DNA of 9,582 bases from Clostridia bacterium (lineage in GTDB: Bacteria; Bacillota_A; Clostridia; Christensenellales; Aristaeellaceae), in contig WRHG01000060.1 in NCBI GenBank assembly GCA_009783365.1, positions 1-9,582 on the forward strand, read 5' to 3'. The notes under the pieces are model-generated. The model made no database searches. It saw nothing but the letters and a program-made list of their open reading frames with translations, and was not told the origin of the DNA. Positions 1-5,758 of this stretch are shown here, in pieces (position 1 is the stretch's first letter; each line of letters starts with the position of its first letter). A program made the translations under genes and the position numbers.

Positions 1-135
1 AAGCATGAATGTCAAAACATCAGCGCGGAAGAAGACCTTCGGCTGTTTTGCGTATTTGTACCGCCGCTCAAGCCCTATGCAAAATATGAATCGCTGATTG
101 AGAAGACGAACGCGCACCTGAGGGCAAACGGATAG
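1..135 (+). CDS. C-terminal fragment of a probable cupin-domain protein (5' end outside window)
   Basis: Frame 1 is open from base 1 to the TAG at 133-135 and encodes the last 44 residues of a protein that begins upstream of the window. The segment has the look of the end of a cupin barrel: a His/Asn-containing turn (HECQN), a short acidic stretch, then a hydrophobic strand ending in a double proline (LFCVFVPPLKPY), followed by a charged helical tail. Small cupins of this kind are often sugar- or metabolite-binding enzymes or sensor domains and commonly sit beside carbohydrate catabolic genes. The catalytic and metal-binding residues would lie mostly upstream and cannot be inspected. The gene is convergent with the URO-D gene on the other strand. 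The coding call is fairly safe; the cupin call rests only on this short tail. Confidence 0.5.
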   Translation, partial: KHECQNISAEEDLRLFCVFVPPLKPYAKYESLIEKTNAHLRANG

Positions 136-149
136 CAGCCCACAAGAAA

Positions 150-267
150 GTATTGTGAACAGCTCCTCGGGAAAGACTCGTTTTGGCAAGGTGGTAACGC
201 GTCGAGATCAGGACAGATTCTGCCACGAGGAAGAACCAGAAATAAAATTAATATTCCACAATTGGTT
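150..267 (+). other. Gene-free gap with possible structured RNA / 3'-UTR element
   Basis: The 180 bases between the cupin stop and the convergent URO-D stop hold no convincing gene but several complementary segments: ATTGTG (152-157) with CACAAT (257-262), CTCG plus TGGCA (177-180, 184-188) with TGCCA plus CGAG (221-229), and AACCA (234-238) with TGGTT (263-267). TCCTCG at 164-169 can also pair with CGAGGA at 226-231, competing with the CTCG pairing. No U-tract terminator was found. This may be a structured 3' UTR, a small RNA, or chance pairing. Confidence 0.25.
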
Positions 268-315
268 TTCCGGCGAGCCCGGACGGTTACCGGTGCTTTT
301 ATAACAGCTAGCCTT

Positions 316-1539
316 TTACGACCGGTATTCCAAGACCGCGCGGATCATGCTCTGTATATTTGCAAAGGGAACGCCATATTGTATGTTGTGCACAGCCGCA
401 AATACAAACCCATTTGTTTCGCCAAAGACGCGGATGCGCGCCTGCACTTGCTCATATACCTCCTCCGGGGTGCCATAGGGCAGCGTGGTCTGTGTTTCCA
501 CACCCCCGCCCCAAAATACGATGCGGCCTCCAAAACGTTCGGTCAGCAGTTCGGGTTTCATCATGTGCGCGTTTGTATGCACGGGATTGAGTATATCAAA
601 TCCGCCCTCAATAAGGGATTCGATGATCCCGTAAAGTGAACCGCAGCTGTGGATCATGGTCTTTGCTTCCGTATGTCTATGGATAAAATCGTTGATTCGC
701 TTGAAAGCGGGCATGTATTGCTCCCGGAAGATCTCCGGAGAAAACAACTCGTTGCGCTGGGTTCCGTAATCCGCACCGGAAACCAGGATGGTGTCTATGC
801 AGCTTCCCGCGGCTTCCAGATAAAGCGAGAGGTTTTCGATGGCACGGTCCGCGGCAGCCTCGAGAATTTCCTTCGTATACGCGGGTTCCAGCGTAAGCAG
901 GCACAACCAGTCGCTGATGGTGTGCCCGGCGTACAGGCCATGAGTGCCCAACTGGCCGCGGACGCAGCCGCCGTGCACGGAATAGTCCGTGTTGTCTTTA
1001 AGAAATCGCCCGCGCTGCTGGAGAAGATCAAGCTCCTCATCCGTATACAGTGGAAGGGAACGCCGCCAGGTATCCGGGTCAACCAGCGTGAAGTCGTCGG
1101 AAAGGCCCGTAGGGCAGTTTTTTTCGAAATACAGGCTGCCCGGAGACATATACGCCAGCGAGTTGCCGTACACATCACGGATATGTAAATAGCCCCGTTC
1201 GTCCCGGTCCGGTGTGAAAGCCCCGGGCATGAGAATTTCATTGTCTAAATGGGTCTTCCAAAGGCGCCAATGATCGTTATTAAATCCCCAGTTCACGATG
1301 GGGTTTTCCAGTTGAATGACGTCAGAATGAAAAAAGCGCATCATGGGCTCCTCCACCCGCGCAAGCATCTGGTATTGCTCGTAGCACTTGGGCGGCATGA
1401 GATCAAGCCCCAGGTGACGGACGATCTCACAATACGCGTCAACATGAACGCCGGTCATCATCGTACCGCCTACGTCGATGGGGGTGCGGTCCGTATCCTG
1501 ATAGTTTAGTGCGCGCCGAACGCGTTCTCTGCTCGTCAT
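316..1539 (-). CDS. URO-D superfamily protein 1 (methyltransferase-like, function unknown)
   Basis: A 407-residue protein that belongs by its motifs to the uroporphyrinogen decarboxylase / MtaA-CmuA superfamily of (beta/alpha)8 barrels. It starts with the family-typical MTSRERVRRALN. It then has ADYGTQ with a following SPEIFREQYMPAFKRI segment around residues 256-280, and HSCG at 297-300, the putative zinc site used by corrinoid and thiol methyltransferases of the family. A later AAVHN places His384 where MtaA-type proteins have the third Cys ligand. It lacks the look of true HemE and is about 50 residues longer than usual. I chose Met at 1539 because GGAG lies 9 bases upstream and the family begins there; an ATG at 1560 overlapping the stop of a small leader ORF is a real alternative. 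It is divergent from the SDR-transketolase operon. Substrate is unknown; demethylation of a sugar-derived compound is only a guess. Confidence 0.85.
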   Translation of the reverse strand: MTSRERVRRALNYQDTDRTPIDVGGTMMTGVHVDAYCEIVRHLGLDLMPPKCYEQYQMLARVEEPMMRFFHSDVIQLENPIVNWGFNNDHWRLWKTHLDNEILMPGAFTPDRDERGYLHIRDVYGNSLAYMSPGSLYFEKNCPTGLSDDFTLVDPDTWRRSLPLYTDEELDLLQQRGRFLKDNTDYSVHGGCVRGQLGTHGLYAGHTISDWLCLLTLEPAYTKEILEAAADRAIENLSLYLEAAGSCIDTILVSGADYGTQRNELFSPEIFREQYMPAFKRINDFIHRHTEAKTMIHSCGSLYGIIESLIEGGFDILNPVHTNAHMMKPELLTERFGGRIVFWGGGVETQTTLPYGTPEEVYEQVQARIRVFGETNGFVFAAVHNIQYGVPFANIQSMIRAVLEYRS

Positions 1540-1556
1540 AATCACTCGCTCCATTC

Positions 1557-1607
1557 TCATCCGCAATCGCATAACAGGCGTCCCATATATTGCTTTTTCT
1601 GCGCCAT
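1557..1607 (-). CDS. Possible 16-codon leader ORF coupled to URO-D 1
   Basis: On the minus strand a purine-rich GGAGGTGGAGG sits about 10 bases before an ATG at 1607. It opens a 16-residue ORF (MAQKKQYMGRLLCDCG) whose TGA at 1559-1557 overlaps, as ATGA, an in-frame ATG (1560) of the URO-D gene. This Shine-Dalgarno sequence is much stronger than the one directly before the URO-D start at 1539, so the leader ORF could feed ribosomes into the enzyme gene. The peptide resembles nothing I know, and an ORF this short can occur by chance. Confidence 0.3.
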   Translation of the reverse strand: MAQKKQYMGRLLCDCG

Positions 1608-1650
1608 GATAAAAAATCCTCCACCTCCCTATGCAGGAAAGCAAAACAAG

Positions 1651-1679
1651 TTGAACCGGTCATTCGATTGTGATATACT
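1651..1679 (+). promoter_or_regulatory. Promoter of the SDR-transketolase operon
   Basis: TTGAAC at 1651-1656, a 17-bp spacer and TATACT at 1674-1679, with an extended TG at 1671-1672, form a good vegetative promoter. Transcription would start near 1686, leaving about 53 bases of leader before the SDR start. The -35 is embedded in TGAACCGGTC (1652-1661), which recurs in the promoter before URO-D 3 and may be a repressor site. Confidence 0.7.
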
Positions 1680-1738
1680 TTGCCCACTGTTCGAAGCTGG
1701 GCGACATCGATTCAGAGATTTCCGGAAGGAGAAGGAAT

Positions 1739-2509
1739 ATGGAAGTATCATTTCGCGGTAAAAATATCGTGGTTACAGGTGCTGGAAACGGCATCGGAAA
1801 AGAAATTTCAATAATGTTCGCACGGGCGGGCGGGGCGGTATACGCGCTGGATAAAGCGGAAACAAGCTTGGCCTTGCTGCGGCGCGAAGCGGAAGCGGAG
1901 GGCTTGAGGATCCGCACCGCTTGCCTGGACGTGGTTCAAGAAGAAGCGGTGGCGGGATGTTTCCGGATGATTCGTGACGAGATGAAAACAATCGACACGC
2001 TGGTAAACAGCGCGGGAATTATATCGTTCGTGAAGATGGACGGACTGAATGCGGATATGTGGGATCAAGTTTTAAATGTGAACCTGCGAGGTTCGTTTTT
2101 TTGCAGCCGTGAGGCCGCCGCCATTATGAAGAAGCAAGGTTCCGGAAGCATCGTGAATATCACGGCCGGGGCGGCAAAAACGGGCGGGATGAATCCTTCC
2201 GCCGCATACGTATCCTCCAAAGGCGGTTTGAACAGCATGACCCTTCACCTGGCTGTACAGTTGCATCCCTATGGAATCCGCGTGAATGCCATCTGTCCGG
2301 GCCCAATCGATACGCAGATGATTGACGCGCAAGCGAACCTCCCCGGAGCCAAAGGAAGCGGAAAGGACAGCATTATAGCCGCAGTGCCGCTGGGCCTTGG
2401 GAAGCCCGAAGATATCGCCTACGGAGCGCTGTTTTTAGCGTCGGATCAGTGGGCGCGGTATATTACCGGAGAAATCCTGGATATCAACGGCGGGTTGGTT
2501 ATGGATTAG
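1739..2509 (+). CDS. Short-chain dehydrogenase/reductase (SDR) with Ala at the catalytic Ser position
   Basis: A 256-residue classical SDR, the usual length. The Rossmann cofactor motif TGAGNGIG is at residues 13-20. Asp38 at the end of the second strand predicts NAD(H) preference. NSAG is at 90-93, N115 lies in NVNL, the YVSSK box is at 157-161, and the ICPGPIDTQM loop and C-terminal GGLVMD are typical. The oddity is NITAG at 140-144: the catalytic Ser expected 14 residues before the Tyr in this subfamily is Ala143, preceded by Thr142. The enzyme may use an altered mechanism or be impaired. The start at 1739 has AAGGAG 7 bases upstream; the longer reading frame from 1670 begins inside the promoter. 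It is the first gene of an operon with the two transketolase subunits, 20 bp ahead of the second, so it probably interconverts an alcohol and ketone on a sugar or polyol. Confidence 0.93.
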   Translation: MEVSFRGKNIVVTGAGNGIGKEISIMFARAGGAVYALDKAETSLALLRREAEAEGLRIRTACLDVVQEEAVAGCFRMIRDEMKTIDTLVNSAGIISFVKMDGLNADMWDQVLNVNLRGSFFCSREAAAIMKKQGSGSIVNITAGAAKTGGMNPSAAYVSSKGGLNSMTLHLAVQLHPYGIRVNAICPGPIDTQMIDAQANLPGAKGSGKDSIIAAVPLGLGKPEDIAYGALFLASDQWARYITGEILDINGGLVMD

Positions 2510-2529
2510 GCGAGGAGGAAACGTAGAAC

Positions 2530-3423
2530 ATGCTAACGTATCTCAACAGTAGCGATCTGCCGGTGATCAGTTCGTATCCCGGGACATTTCTTGAAACGCG
2601 GGAGGATTTGGAACGCCTGGCGCTGCAAATCAGGCGGGATGTGATTGAAATCACCTATTATTCAGGCACTCAGTCCAGCCATGTGGGCGGCGAGCTTTCC
2701 TGTGCGGATATCCTGGCGGTGATTTACGGTTCGTTTTTAAACGTTCGGCCGGAGGAACCCGAGTGGTTCCAGCGTGATATTATTGTCATGTCGAAAGGGC
2801 ACTGTTCGGCTGCGCTTTATGCCGCCATGGCGTGGAGAGGGTTCTTTCCCCGGGAGAAGCTGTGGAATGAATTTAACCGGGTTGACGGCACGCTTCAAGA
2901 GCATTGCAATCTGTACTTGCCCGGCGTGGAGGCCACCACAGGGTCGCTGGGAATGGGCCTTGCCAATGCCTGCGGGTACGCATGGGCTGCCAGGCACTCG
3001 GGACAGGGAAAGCAGGTGTATTGCCTTCTGGGAGACGGCGAATGTACAGAGGGCCAGACTTGGGAAGGTTTTGGGCTTGCGCCCCAACTGGCGCTGAACA
3101 ACCTCATCGCCATTGTGGATTTTAACAAGTATATCATTTCATCTACGACCGCTGAAGTGATGAACCTTGAACCTTTCGAGAAGCGGCTCGATAACTTCGG
3201 CTGGGACACCCAGCGCATCGACGGGCATGATGTGTCTGCCATCCGAAACGCAATTTTAAAAGCAAAACAGGGGAACGGTCCGAAACCTCACGCGATTCTC
3301 TGCGATACCGTCAAGGGGAAAGGGATCTCCTTTATGGAAAAGGACGCTGTCCATTGGCACGCAGGTCACTTGGACGAGTCGCTGCGCCGGAAATGCATGA
3401 ATGAATTGACGGGAGATATGTAA
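2530..3423 (+). CDS. Transketolase, N-terminal subunit (thiamine-diphosphate-binding half)
   Basis: This 297-residue protein is the N-terminal half of a split transketolase. Signature elements are SSHVGGELS (residues 49-57, with substrate/cofactor His51), MSKGH (87-91), GSLGMGLANACG (138-149), and the thiamine-diphosphate/magnesium motif that begins at GDGECTEGQ (168-176) and ends around DFNKY (197-201). A His-rich HWHAGH lies near the C-terminus. It has about 20 extra residues at the N-terminus compared with many such subunits. AGGAGG precedes the ATG by 11 bases. The stop is two bases before the start of the C-terminal subunit, so the two are translationally coupled and form the enzyme together. 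Split transketolases of this type move a two-carbon ketol unit and often serve specialised sugar pathways rather than the housekeeping pentose phosphate route; the SDR and sugar transporter nearby favour that reading. Confidence 0.95.
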   Translation: MLTYLNSSDLPVISSYPGTFLETREDLERLALQIRRDVIEITYYSGTQSSHVGGELSCADILAVIYGSFLNVRPEEPEWFQRDIIVMSKGHCSAALYAAMAWRGFFPREKLWNEFNRVDGTLQEHCNLYLPGVEATTGSLGMGLANACGYAWAARHSGQGKQVYCLLGDGECTEGQTWEGFGLAPQLALNNLIAIVDFNKYIISSTTAEVMNLEPFEKRLDNFGWDTQRIDGHDVSAIRNAILKAKQGNGPKPHAILCDTVKGKGISFMEKDAVHWHAGHLDESLRRKCMNELTGDM

Positions 3424-3425
3424 GC

Positions 3426-4397
3426 ATGGCTGAAAAGATGATGTATGGCTGCGCCCTGAAAGGGTTCAGGGCGACTCTTGGGGATACGCTGCTGGCGCTG
3501 GGCGGTAAATATGAGAATATGGTGGTGGTCGATTCGGAGACGGGGACGGCCACCAATGTGCTGGACTTTCGAGAGCAGTATCCGGAACGGTTTGTAACTG
3601 TTGGAATCGCGGAACAGACAGCCGTCAGCTTTGCTTTTGCCTTGTCCAGAAGCGGTATGATTCCGGTGGTGCCGTTGTTTAGCTGCTTTTTGGCCAGAAG
3701 GGCTTGCGATCAGATCTATGTGCAGGTTGGGTATGCCAATGCAAACGTGAAGCTGATCGGCTGTTATTCGGGGTTATCAACCCCTAATACGGGCGCCACG
3801 CATCAATCGATCAACGAATTTGCCATATTGCGAAGCATGCCCAATATCAAGGTGATCGAAACCGCTGATCCCAATGAGTTGGAGCAGGCTCTCTACCGTT
3901 CCATGGAGTACCGCGGCCCGGTTTTTATCCGAATGATACGCGGAGATGTTGCGGAGTATGACCAGGTCTGTACGCCGCAAGATCATCGGTTTGAACTGGA
4001 TAAGGCGTCCATACTGCGAAATGGTACCGACATCTCGCTGATTGCCTGCGGTATGATGGTGCCCCGTGCGATAAAAGCCGCTAACCTGCTTGCGGATCAG
4101 GGTATCAGCGCCGATGTGGTCAACTGTTCCAGCATTAAGCCCATTGATATCGAAACCATTGTCGCTTCCGCAAAAAAAACGGGGAAAGTGATTACCGCGG
4201 AAAATCACAATGTGTATGGCGGTATGGGAAGCGCGGTGGCCGAGGTGCTTGCGCAGCATTGCCCGGTTCCCATGCGCATTATGGGGATCGAGGACCAATA
4301 CGGCTGGTCCGGACCGCTTGAAACCCTGCTGCCCCGTTATGGAATCACAGCGGAGCGAATTGTGGAAAAAGCCTGGGAGCTGCTTGGCCATTCCTGA
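3426..4397 (+). CDS. Transketolase, C-terminal subunit
   Basis: A 323-residue partner of the preceding gene, matching the pyrimidine-binding and C-terminal domains of transketolase. Visible marks are VTVGIAEQ at residues 57-64, whose Glu63 activates the thiamine ring in this family, and the following AFALSRSGMIPVVPLFSCFLARRACDQI helix-strand segment. GLSTPNTGATHQSINEFAILRSMPNI forms the active-site loop with a His. The C-terminal domain begins near residue 195 (GTDISLIACGMM) and continues through TAENHNVYGGMGSAVAEVL. The start is two bases after the upstream stop, with a modest GGAGA about 10 bases before. It is the last gene of the operon and converges on URO-D 2. The acceptor and donor sugars cannot be told from sequence; sulfosugar and rare-pentose pathways are known users of split transketolases, but no marker of either is visible here. 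Confidence 0.95.
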   Translation: MAEKMMYGCALKGFRATLGDTLLALGGKYENMVVVDSETGTATNVLDFREQYPERFVTVGIAEQTAVSFAFALSRSGMIPVVPLFSCFLARRACDQIYVQVGYANANVKLIGCYSGLSTPNTGATHQSINEFAILRSMPNIKVIETADPNELEQALYRSMEYRGPVFIRMIRGDVAEYDQVCTPQDHRFELDKASILRNGTDISLIACGMMVPRAIKAANLLADQGISADVVNCSSIKPIDIETIVASAKKTGKVITAENHNVYGGMGSAVAEVLAQHCPVPMRIMGIEDQYGWSGPLETLLPRYGITAERIVEKAWELLGHS

Positions 4398-4434
4398 AGA
4401 AATTTTGCTGCAAATCGACCGTAACCGCACTGTT

Positions 4435-4459
4435 CGCAAGGGGATGAAACCTCCTTGCG
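4435..4459. terminator. Possible weak bidirectional terminator hairpin
   Basis: Between the convergent transketolase and URO-D 2 genes, CGCAAGG (4435-4441) pairs with CCTTGCG (4453-4459), with an inner GG/CC extension. It ends one base before the URO-D 2 stop. Neither strand has a clear U-tract after the stem, so termination would be weak or factor-dependent. Confidence 0.35.
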
Positions 4460-5527
4460 CTAATAGCGGCCGATCTCTTTGGCCAGTTTGATGATTGTCT
4501 CCACATTCTGAAGAGGCACATTGTTTGGAATCGAATGGTCCGTCGCAAAGACATAGCCGCCGGACTTCATTAAAATAGGCAAGCTTTGTTTGATCAGCGC
4601 TGTTGCGCCCTCCAGATCGAGCCAAATGGATGCCGGGAATCCGCCGTGCAGCACGAGCCGATCTCCATAAGCGCGCTTGATTTCAACAGCATCCATCCCT
4701 GCCTTGACCTCCAGCCCATGCAGGGCTTCAAACCCAATATCGAGGATGTCGGGCAGCAGCGGCATGATGTATCCGCAGGAGTGCAGGCGCACTCGTATCC
4801 CTTTCCTTTTTGCCCAGTCCACAGCTTTTTGATGGACGGGCCGTATGATTTCCCTGAATAGCGTTATTGAATAAAACTGCGTATTATTATAGCCCATGTC
4901 ATCCCGGATGTTCAGCATATCAAAGGTATAGCCGGCATCCCACGCCATATCCAGCAGAGCGAGGTTGACGTCCAACGTATGATGAAGCATGTCGATGCAC
5001 AGGTCGGGTTCCTCCACCATCGCGATTAAAAACTGTTCCATGCCCATCGCATAGGATGTAAGCTGATTAAAGCTGTACCAGGTGTCCCCGAGAATCCAAT
5101 GCCCTTCTTTTCGCCATCTCCCATAATTTTTCTGCAAATCATCCCAGGGGACCCTGTCCCGCGTGGGCAGCATCCGCTCCTTAGCTTTTAGCCAAGTATC
5201 CATATCCCGGATCGTAAAATCCAGATATTCAGGAGTGGAATCATGATTTTTCAGCGTATGCTCCGTTCCGCCCCAGTTTGTAAAGCGGACGATCCGCTCG
5301 TCATCCTCCCGGATCACCCGCTCTGGGTATCGGGGAGAATTATCGACGATGATCCGCGATACCACATCTACGTCAAAGTATTCCTCAAAACTCATCCCTT
5401 TGGGAATTCCTTCCCTATACCAGCGCCGCATGGTGCCCGGCCAAGGGAAATCCCATATAACTACCCTGTCGGTTTCCATATGCTTAAAGGTCCTTAAGAA
5501 TCTTTCGTGGGAGGTCATTTCCGCCAT
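4460..5527 (-). CDS. URO-D superfamily protein 2 (methyltransferase-like, function unknown)
   Basis: A 355-residue member of the same superfamily as its two neighbours. It begins MAEMTSHERFLRTFKHMETDRV, the usual N-terminal helix and DRV turn. The barrel contains NIRDDMGYNNTQFYS (residues 206-220), the counterpart of the DDxGTQ segment, followed by LFREIIRPVHQKAVDWA, then RLHSCGYIMP with HSCG at 249-252, LHGGFPAS near 293-300, and FATDHSIPNNVP near 327-338. His331 falls where MtaA/CmuA-type enzymes carry their third Cys zinc ligand. The start at 5527 is chosen because GGGG lies 8 bases upstream; the upstream in-frame ATG at 5569 has no ribosome site. AACCGGTT covers the bases just before the start codon and could let a regulator interfere with expression. 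The role is unknown; HemE activity is very unlikely given three divergent paralogues in one sugar locus. Confidence 0.88.
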   Translation of the reverse strand: MAEMTSHERFLRTFKHMETDRVVIWDFPWPGTMRRWYREGIPKGMSFEEYFDVDVVSRIIVDNSPRYPERVIREDDERIVRFTNWGGTEHTLKNHDSTPEYLDFTIRDMDTWLKAKERMLPTRDRVPWDDLQKNYGRWRKEGHWILGDTWYSFNQLTSYAMGMEQFLIAMVEEPDLCIDMLHHTLDVNLALLDMAWDAGYTFDMLNIRDDMGYNNTQFYSITLFREIIRPVHQKAVDWAKRKGIRVRLHSCGYIMPLLPDILDIGFEALHGLEVKAGMDAVEIKRAYGDRLVLHGGFPASIWLDLEGATALIKQSLPILMKSGGYVFATDHSIPNNVPLQNVETIIKLAKEIGRY

Positions 5528-5535
5528 AACCGGTT
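5528..5535. promoter_or_regulatory. AACCGGTT palindrome at the URO-D 2 start (putative operator)
   Basis: A perfect 8-bp palindrome abutting the URO-D 2 start codon and lying just downstream of its Shine-Dalgarno sequence. It fits AANCGNTT, the core recognised by LacI-family regulators, and matches the cores of the sites at 6826 and 6901. Eight bases alone is weak evidence; the placement is what makes it interesting. Confidence 0.35.
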
Positions 5536-5634
5536 CCCCTTTCCAATCTTGCAGGCGTGACCGCGTCATGATCGCGGCAGCATTTTGGGAACATACAACG
5601 CTTCATGCGTTTTTTACCCGCATTACGGTTTTTG

Positions 5635-5663
5635 ATTGTACCATATCTGCTCACGGTTGAAAA
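5635..5663 (-). promoter_or_regulatory. Promoter of URO-D 2
   Basis: On the minus strand TTTTCA (5663-5658), a 17-bp spacer and TACAAT (5640-5635) with an extended TG one base upstream form a plausible promoter. The start would be near 5628, giving a leader of about 100 bases. It lies back-to-back with the promoter of URO-D 3, the two -35 hexamers being 14 bp apart. Confidence 0.6.
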
Positions 5664-5677
5664 GCTGTGGATGGTTC

Positions 5678-5706
5678 TTGTGAACCGGTCGTCCCTATGG
5701 TATGCT
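5678..5706 (+). promoter_or_regulatory. Promoter of URO-D 3
   Basis: TTGTGA (5678-5683), a 17-bp spacer and TATGCT (5701-5706) form a plausible promoter, with start near 5713 and a leader of about 46 bases. TGAACCGGTC at 5681-5690 overlaps the end of the -35 and the spacer. The same ten bases overlap the -35 of the SDR operon promoter in nearly the same place. Confidence 0.6.
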
Positions 5707-5758
5707 GTGAACAGGAATACCAACCGAGGATTGAACAGGTCGACATGAGGAATGATGA

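Noticed and set aside
187..200. T-box-like AAGGTGGTAACGCG
   Set aside because: It departs from the T-box consensus at several bases, and no synthetase, amino-acid gene or + strand gene follows.
284..325. Two further ACCGGT cores near the URO-D 1 stop
   Set aside because: Flanks do not fit AANCGNTT and they lie at a 3' end, so I do not count them as operators.
649..1188. 179-codon plus-strand frame opposite URO-D 1
   Set aside because: Antisense to a gene with clear superfamily motifs.
3777..4625. 282-codon minus-strand frame across the transketolase C-subunit and URO-D 2
   Set aside because: It overlaps two clear genes and has no family resemblance; a by-product of codon bias.
5597..5615. 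Short hairpin AACGC/GCGTT followed by a T run
   Set aside because: The stem is only 5 bp and it would terminate no + strand gene; it lies in the divergent region inside the URO-D 2 leader.
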